Shown here: piece by piece, positions 57,901 to 64,000 of the stretch
Layout of the letters: each line of letters starts with the position of its first letter
Numbering within the stretch: the stretch's first letter is position 1
Assembly: GCA_029207755.1 (NCBI GenBank)
Contig: JARCOQ010000017.1
Span: forward strand, 868,001-932,000
Length of the DNA: 64,000 bases
Source: Chamaea fasciata
Lineage: Eukaryota; Chordata; Aves; Passeriformes; Sylviidae
Reading direction: 5' to 3'
The notes under the pieces: generated by a model
Databases searched by the model: none
What the model was told of the DNA's origin: nothing
The model's input: the letters and a program-made list of their open reading frames with translations, nothing else
Made by a program: the position numbers and the translations under genes

Positions 57901-60900
57901 GAAAACTGATATATAGTTAAATCGTGTAAACGATCCCATTTACATCGTGCCTCTTCTTTGACTAAAAGGACAGGCGAAGACTTTGTTGTTCATGTTGTAA
58001 ACAAATCCTCTGCCTATGAATCAGGCCCTGAGCGGCTGTGCCTCAGCTCACCGGCACAGCTAAACCATCACCTGCCAGTAACTCCTGCCCAGCACGAACT
58101 GGGAGCTCTGTCCCTGCTGGACTGGGTTTGCTCCAGGGACTCTTGTCAGCCTGGCTGTCCTGCTCAGGGTTAAAACTCATCACACTCCTGCCCAGAGGAG
58201 CTACAGCGGTGGGATTGGATTGGATAGAAAGCAAAACAGAGAGGAGACAAATGGGCCCTTGCATCCGGCAATCAGCACTGCCGACCTGGCTGCAGCTGCT
58301 GCCGCTCCCTGCAAAGCCGAGCCCAGCTCTACACGGGCCAGGAAAGCCTTCACTTCATCTGCAGCTTTGGCATCTGCAGCTGCTTGGGAATCTTCGATGG
58401 AAAGGATTTTTAAACAGAGGAAAGATATCTCTACCGAGCTACATTTCTGTACGCATTTTTAAAGGGAGTGATGGCAGAGAAAGGATTCCCAGCTCCCAGA
58501 TGGAGTGGGAAGAGCAGCCCCTGAAGGGCACTTGCCAGGGGCTGGGAGAACCAAGCTCAGCACCGGGCATGTCCCCACCCCGAGAGGCTGCCAGGGTCAC
58601 CGGGCTGCTCCTCTCACTGCCACAGGCGCCTGCCTCGGCTTGTGCAGGCCAGGAGGGGATGGGAGCTCAGCTCAGCGTGAGCTCAGGAACGTTCTCCAAT
58701 TCCTGAGGAGCTCCTCAGGATGGCAAACCACTTCCCATTCAGATCTGGAGATAAGGGCACATTTCAAGCGCGAAACAAAAGACAGACCCTGACATTTAGA
58801 TCTCCGAGTGAATTCCTTGGGACAGCGACAAGAGAAAAACATCTTTCTACTTGTGCTGTGACTAAATCAGAGCAGTTGCTGATTTATAATGCTGAGCTGG
58901 AAGAGCATTAAAAATAGTCTTTTTTCCCCCTCGATATTGCCAGCCTCAGGGAACTGCAGCTAAATCCAGGATTGCCGACTGTTGGCCTCTTAAACAAGGT
59001 TTTGTGTTGCCACACGTCCTCTCCCTGGCTGGTTTTGCTGCTGTCAGCTGGGGAGCTGCTCCCTGACTCACGCTGTGGAAAGACGAGTGACAAACCTTTC
59101 CCTGAGGACAGGGGCAGTGTCACCTCCCCGCACACCTGTGTTGGCTGGATGCAGCCCGCAGTGCCCCAGCGGGGGCTCCGGGCAGCGTTTAACGTGGGGT
59201 TCGTGGTTTTGTGATGCACAGAAGGAGGGACAGGCAGTGAGAATCCTCCAGCAAAGGTCCCAGCAGGGCACACGGGGCTGGCTCTGGGGGGAAGGTTGTG
59301 TAATAACCAGATGCTCTTCCCCACATGGGAACCCACCAGGCTAACACGGGAGGGGGGCTGCAGCCCTGCAATTTCCTTCCTCTTTCCCTTAACAAGTCCA
59401 TCACCAGGACAGGCTGCCTGAGGTCATTTCACAAACGGGAGGACTCTCTTGTCTCTGTGTCCTTGTGCGAAGGACCCTCTCAGTCACTTCTCACGTTTTG
59501 AAAACAATTATTTACTGGTAGAAGGCACTCAAGGGGTAGGAACTTCGCAAGAGGGCTGAGGAAAAAGCAACCAGGCTAAGATGGAGCCAAACGCTGCCCC
59601 AGCTCTTGCTCACTTCTCCGAGCAGCAGCAGCCTGGATTCTCTTTTCTCTTGCATGCAAGTAAATGAAGCAGCTCAGATAAGATTAGAAAGCTTTCATAA
59701 GTGACAGGAGAATCAGATCCACCAAAAATAATTTCAGTGCTCTCTCATGGAGCGCCATCAGCAGTGACCCTCCAGAGAATTCAGCAAAGATCCAGAAAAT
59801 CCAGGGCGGTTCTGCTCATGGAGGACACAGTCCTGAGCAGGAACTCGTGCCTGAGTCACTCAGAGAACAGAGCTGGGTGCTCCACAGGGACACAGGAGCA
59901 TCCTGTGGAGTCCAAAATCCATCACTGCTTTCCAGGGAAAAGCCAGTCCCTGAGCAGGGAATTCAGCGCTCACTCCTGAGGAAAGCTGGGATAGGGCACG
60001 TCTCACAGAAAGGCCAGCTCCTCATGTCCACAGACTGGGACTTCACTGCTGAAATCCTCTCATGCCAAATAAATTCACCAGACTGCACAAAAACCCAGAG
60101 CTGAGCGCTTGCCAATGTGTGCATGCAGCTGGAGGTGCTCAGTGTGTAATTGCGTTTGCCATCGGGGTAATTGTGCATGCAAAAGTTGTGCAATAAGTAT
60201 TTTCTACATGGGCACATGCTTTTAACTTGCTTCTTTTTCTCGAATCAGGCACTGTTTGAACAACTACTGAAGCAAACCAGTTAAAATTATTGAGCATCAT
60301 TTTGACGTGTTTTAATCATGAAGTCAAAAGTGAACCACAACAGTGTGCACTTAAATGACACGAGAGACACACACCACATCACTGCTGGGCCATCAGGATC
60401 TGTGTGCAGCTCTTTAATTCGCCTGCAGACAGATGGATCCCTTGGACTGAGGCTAATTTGTTACACATTCTCTGGAATCTCAAGCCAATTAAGCACCGAT
60501 CATAGTTACTACACAGGCCTTGGCAATTAACTTGTTTTTGAGGATTCATTTGATTTTATGGCTGGGGAAACCAAGGAAGAAAGCCTTCTGCCAGAGGAAT
60601 GCCAGCTATGGCCCAGGAAGGCCCAAACCGCTTGGATCCACCCTGAGGTACAAAGTGGCTCCGTACACTTACGGAGGATGAAGCACAACACAGACAGGTC
60701 CAGCAGGTCCAGCGAAGCCCAGTGATTGCTTTCTCCAAGAGGAGAATTCCCAGCTCCAGACTGGACAGGGACATCAGTACCAGGCAAACCTGGACTCTCG
60801 ACACACGTTCACAGCTGATGGAATGAGCCAGGCTGCCAGTGCAGCTGGGACACTGCGACACAGAGCATGGCACTGCCCAAACAAACCCCAGCAGGACACA

Positions 60901-61825
60901 AACCCCCCGGGCCTGTGTCTGTGAGCAGGGGACACCCAGAGGCGTTCTGCTTTGAAAATTACACGTTGTAATATAAGAGGCTTAGAGAAACTAAAACAAC
61001 CAGACACCTAAAAGGGGAAATGCCAACAACCAGCAGAGGGGGAGATAGATGTGACCATGCCGGGTGAGCAATCAGTTCTCTGGCTAAAGGGACCCGGGGA
61101 GCTGCAGGCCCGTTTACAATCATAACTCCAAACATCCCTCTGAACCCCCTTCGGAGCTCAGTCACTGAACGTGCCGTGCCCAAGGGCTCGGAGAACTTGC
61201 CATATTCGTGTCCTATGTGCCCAGGTGACATGGAGAGGTGCCCAGGACAGCTCTTTGCTTGCCCAGTGCTGGGCAGCTTCCAGATGCTTTTAGCTCTTGG
61301 GCTGTTCTATGGTCAAGCCAACATAATTTATTAGACTGATCATAAGTGCTGCAGAAGAGACACGGCCTTAACATCAGAGGTGAAACTGTACCCAAAGGAC
61401 ACGCTGCATTTAGAGCAAACAAAGAATTAATCCTTGCATTTAGGATTAACGAACCCCAGTGCGAGTGGAAACAAAACTGACACCTTCCACTTCTGCGGAG
61501 TCTGATGTCCATGGTTAGGTGATGCAAAAAAATCCCTTTTGCTTTAGAGAACTGCAGTGATCCTGCTCCAGCCAGCAGCTCGGGTTTGTGTAAGCTTTTC
61601 ACTCAGCTTTATTATTCTGCCAGTGGTCAGCAGAAAATGCAGCAGCATTCCCTGCCGTGAAGTCCCTCCCACAGCTGGGCAAGCACCTGGACACAGGTGC
61701 AGGCAGGATGCAGGAGGGGCAGGCAGCACAGGCACACACACACGGGCAGGACACACGGTGCCACCAACAGCTGCAGGGGCCGCCCACAGGTACAGCTCCA
61801 CCTGGCTGTGCTCGGGGCACCCAGC
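54971..61825. other. Intergenic, mostly unique sequence
   Basis: No recognised gene. AT-rich parts at 55,340-55,540, 56,090-56,400 and 57,580-58,030, the last with several GATA-type TTATC/TTATCT motifs. A long G-run at 57,406-57,426. Confidence 0.6.
57406..57426 (+). repeat. G-run (possible G-quadruplex)
   Basis: About 14 G, one A, then six G. Enough G for an intramolecular quadruplex. Confidence 0.85.
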
Positions 61826-62330
61826 AGGTGTGCACACACCTGTCTGTGCTCACACTGTGCACACCTGTCTGTGCACACACCTGTCCATACACACACACTG
61901 TGCACACCTGTCTGTGCACACACCTGTCTGTGCTCACACCTGTCTGTGCTCACATTGTGCACACCTGTCTGTGCTCACACCTGTCTGTGCTCACACCTTT
62001 CTGTGCTCACACCTTTCTGTGCTCACACCTGTCCATACACACACACTGTGCACACCTGTCTGTGCTCACACCTGTCTGTGCTCACACCTGTCTGTGCTCA
62101 CACCTGTCCATACACACACACTGTGCACACCTGTCTGTGCTCACACCTGTCCATACACACACACTGTGCACACCTGTCTGTGCTCACACCTGTCCATACA
62201 CACACACTGTGCACACCTGTCTGTGCTCACAGCTGTCTGTGCACACACCTCTCCGTGCACACACCTGTCTATGCGCGCACTGTCTGTGCACACACCTGTC
62301 TGTGCACACCTGTCTATGCTCACCTGCGCT
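61826..62330. repeat. CTGTCTGTGCTCACAC minisatellite, about 500 bp
   Basis: Units of about 16-18 bp, CACACCTGTCTGTGCTCA, interspersed with CACACCTGTCCATACACACA and CACTGTGCA. A larger block (CTGTCCATACACACACACTG with following units) recurs at about 61,880, 62,028, 62,104, 62,148 and 62,190. Confidence 0.95.
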
Positions 62331-64000
62331 CCCAAACACTCATGGGTGCAGGGGGGACCCGCGGCGCTGACACCTCTGTGCCCGCAGGACACCGGGGCAG
62401 CCCCACAGGTGGGAACAGGAGGGCACAGCCCCAAAGGTGGGCACAGCCCAGCAGCGGGCACGGCCCGTCCCGGGCCGCACACCGGAGCTGTCCCCGCCGC
62501 GGGGCACGGAGCCGGGGCCGCTGTGACACGGCTCCCGGGCTGCGTTGGTCACGCTCGGGGCCTGAGTCGGTCTCTGCACCCATCCTGGCCCAGCCAGGTG
62601 TCTTGTTTGTTTGTTTGTTTTCGCGGTGGCTGCGTGTGAGGAGCGGGGAGGATGGAGGAGCTCTGCGTGTCCCTTCACCTCTTGTGGGTTCTGGCACATT
62701 CCTTGCACAAAAACTCTCTCTCCAGAGCAGGGGACAGGGTGCTTTGGTTATGTGAGCCCCGCTTTTTGCTGCACATCTCTGTCCGGGGCTCCCCTGTGCC
62801 GGGCCGTGTCTCAATCCCACCTGTGACACGGGCTCTGGGTAAAGCACAGCTCGGAGCTCCTGGAGATGGATCTCCCTCAGTCAGCACAAACTTCAGAAAG
62901 AGCTGCTTTAACCTGGAATGTGACAGGTTAGCTCCTCACATCCTCCAGCTTTCCCTTCCCCTCGGCTCTCCCTGAGCCTCTGGGGATGCTTTGGGACACG
63001 GAAGCCTCCCAGGGCCAGCCTGGGCTCTGCAGATCCCCCAGAGCAGCGGTTTCTGTGGAACAAACCGTGCTGGGAATCTCTCCGACTGCTGGGAGCCCAC
63101 CCAAGCTGGAAGGAGCCAGAAGCAAGGGTAAGGAAGGATGTGTGGGCTCTTTCAATACAATCATTTCACTCTGTATTTCCCCACCCGTACAGCTATCTCT
63201 GCAGAAAGACTCCAGTCCAAACCCAGAAATATCACTGAATTACAGCAGGCATAAATTAACTTGCCACAGGTTAAGTTGCATTGGTAAAGGCACCTCAAAG
63301 GAGTGTAATAAGGGTTATTTTAGTTTAGCTGTAAAGTGATCTAAACAATCCCCTTTTTTAACCGCTTTGCTCCCTCTTCATGTCTAACGGGGGTTTCTTT
63401 AGCTAAAGCTGTGGGCAGACGCAAGAGTGAGGTGCCAGCCCACTGTGTCACCCAGAGCAGGGAGGATCTTACAGGTCCTTGTTATGAACCTACCCGTGCT
63501 ATAAAAAGCACATTATCAGCCTTGTTGCACACACCATCAGAGCCCAGCATTTGCTAGTGTTCAGTAATTATCATGAACGTTTCATAATACCGAGTGGGAA
63601 GAAGAAAAAAAACCAAAAAACAAAACACGAAATAGTTCTAGGGATTTTTCTAGTAGCACATTGCTAGGAAGATCTGTTTCCCATGGCTAAATTAGAGACA
63701 CAAACCAACCACTGCCTTAACCACTTGAAGGGAAGTGAGCACAGGGCCGGCCAGCCAGGGGGATGACACCAGTCACACAGGTTGGACGTTGCCTGTCAAA
63801 CGCGGCAACAGACAACAAGACAATTTTCACAGGTTTCAGTGATTGCAAAACCCAAGCCAGAGCTCTCCTTCCAAAGCAGACCTTAATGACATATTTTACT
63901 GAGTTAACTAAGTGCTTAGAAATACAATACTAACAAGTGCCCCAGCCAGAAAAAACAGGAAAAAAAACCCTCAGTCTTTCCAGGGAGAGGAGAGGAGAGC
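62331..64000. other. Intergenic, window end
   Basis: No recognised gene. A (TTTG)n run at 62,604-62,621; GC-rich and CpG-containing patch at 62,440-62,560, too small to call a CpG island. AT-rich from 63,150 on. Confidence 0.55.

Noticed and set aside
61557..62755. Cys/His-rich frames up to 360 codons (CAHTCLCSHL)
   Set aside because: Resemble metal-binding repeats but are the CACACCTGTCTGTGCTCA array read in three frames.
22758..64000. PTPN1 exons at the right side of the window
   Set aside because: Searched the supplied frames for phosphatase motifs such as HCSAG and found none.

Overview
The window is vertebrate nuclear DNA, almost certainly from a bird. It holds two protein-coding genes with bird-like sequences, arranged head to head, followed by a long gene-poor stretch rich in GC minisatellites, which fits an avian microchromosome. 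The gene pair (PEDS1 on the minus strand, CEBPB on the plus strand) is the same neighbourhood as the human UBE2V1-PEDS1-CEBPB-PTPN1 block on chromosome 20, but more compact. The species cannot be fixed from the sequence alone.

Layout. (1) About 284-14,450, minus strand: PEDS1 (TMEM189/Kua), the plasmanylethanolamine desaturase. I could place all six coding exons (14381-14255, 11341-11222, 4485-4394, 2950-2806, 2162-1950, 1191-1070). Their splice phases join into one 272-codon reading frame. Exon 1 sits in a CpG island (about 13,900-15,060) with three CCAAT boxes at 31-32 bp spacing. (2) 15,060-20,240: spacer with a perfect CGGCA pentamer array at 15301-15394 and other short repeats. (3) 20,240-22,745, plus strand: CEBPB, a single-exon gene with a CRE-like site, TATA box, the three known in-frame starts (LAP*, LAP, LIP), the short regulatory upstream ORF ending 4 nt before the LAP start, a bZIP domain and a poly(A) signal. 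(4) 22,746-64,000: no convincing protein-coding gene. It is an intergenic desert that contains a 280-bp polypyrimidine tract, seven large minisatellites (34.4, 41.0, 43.4, 48.5, 51.2, 53.8 and 61.8 kb), two copies of an ancient MIR/L3-like interspersed repeat (47.4 and 49.9 kb) and AT-richer islands that could be regulatory, one with an octamer motif embedded in a perfect inverted repeat (31.4 kb).

The two genes have no direct functional link. PEDS1 makes the vinyl-ether bond of plasmalogens in the endoplasmic reticulum. CEBPB is a bZIP transcription factor of myeloid, adipose, liver and inflammatory programmes. In mammals the flank downstream of CEBPB carries enhancers and lncRNAs; here only candidate sites can be named.

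I did not find a clearly new gene system. The most unusual structure is the minisatellite cluster, at least two arrays of which show higher-order repeat organisation. All coordinates and translations were worked out by eye, and approximate boundaries are marked as such.
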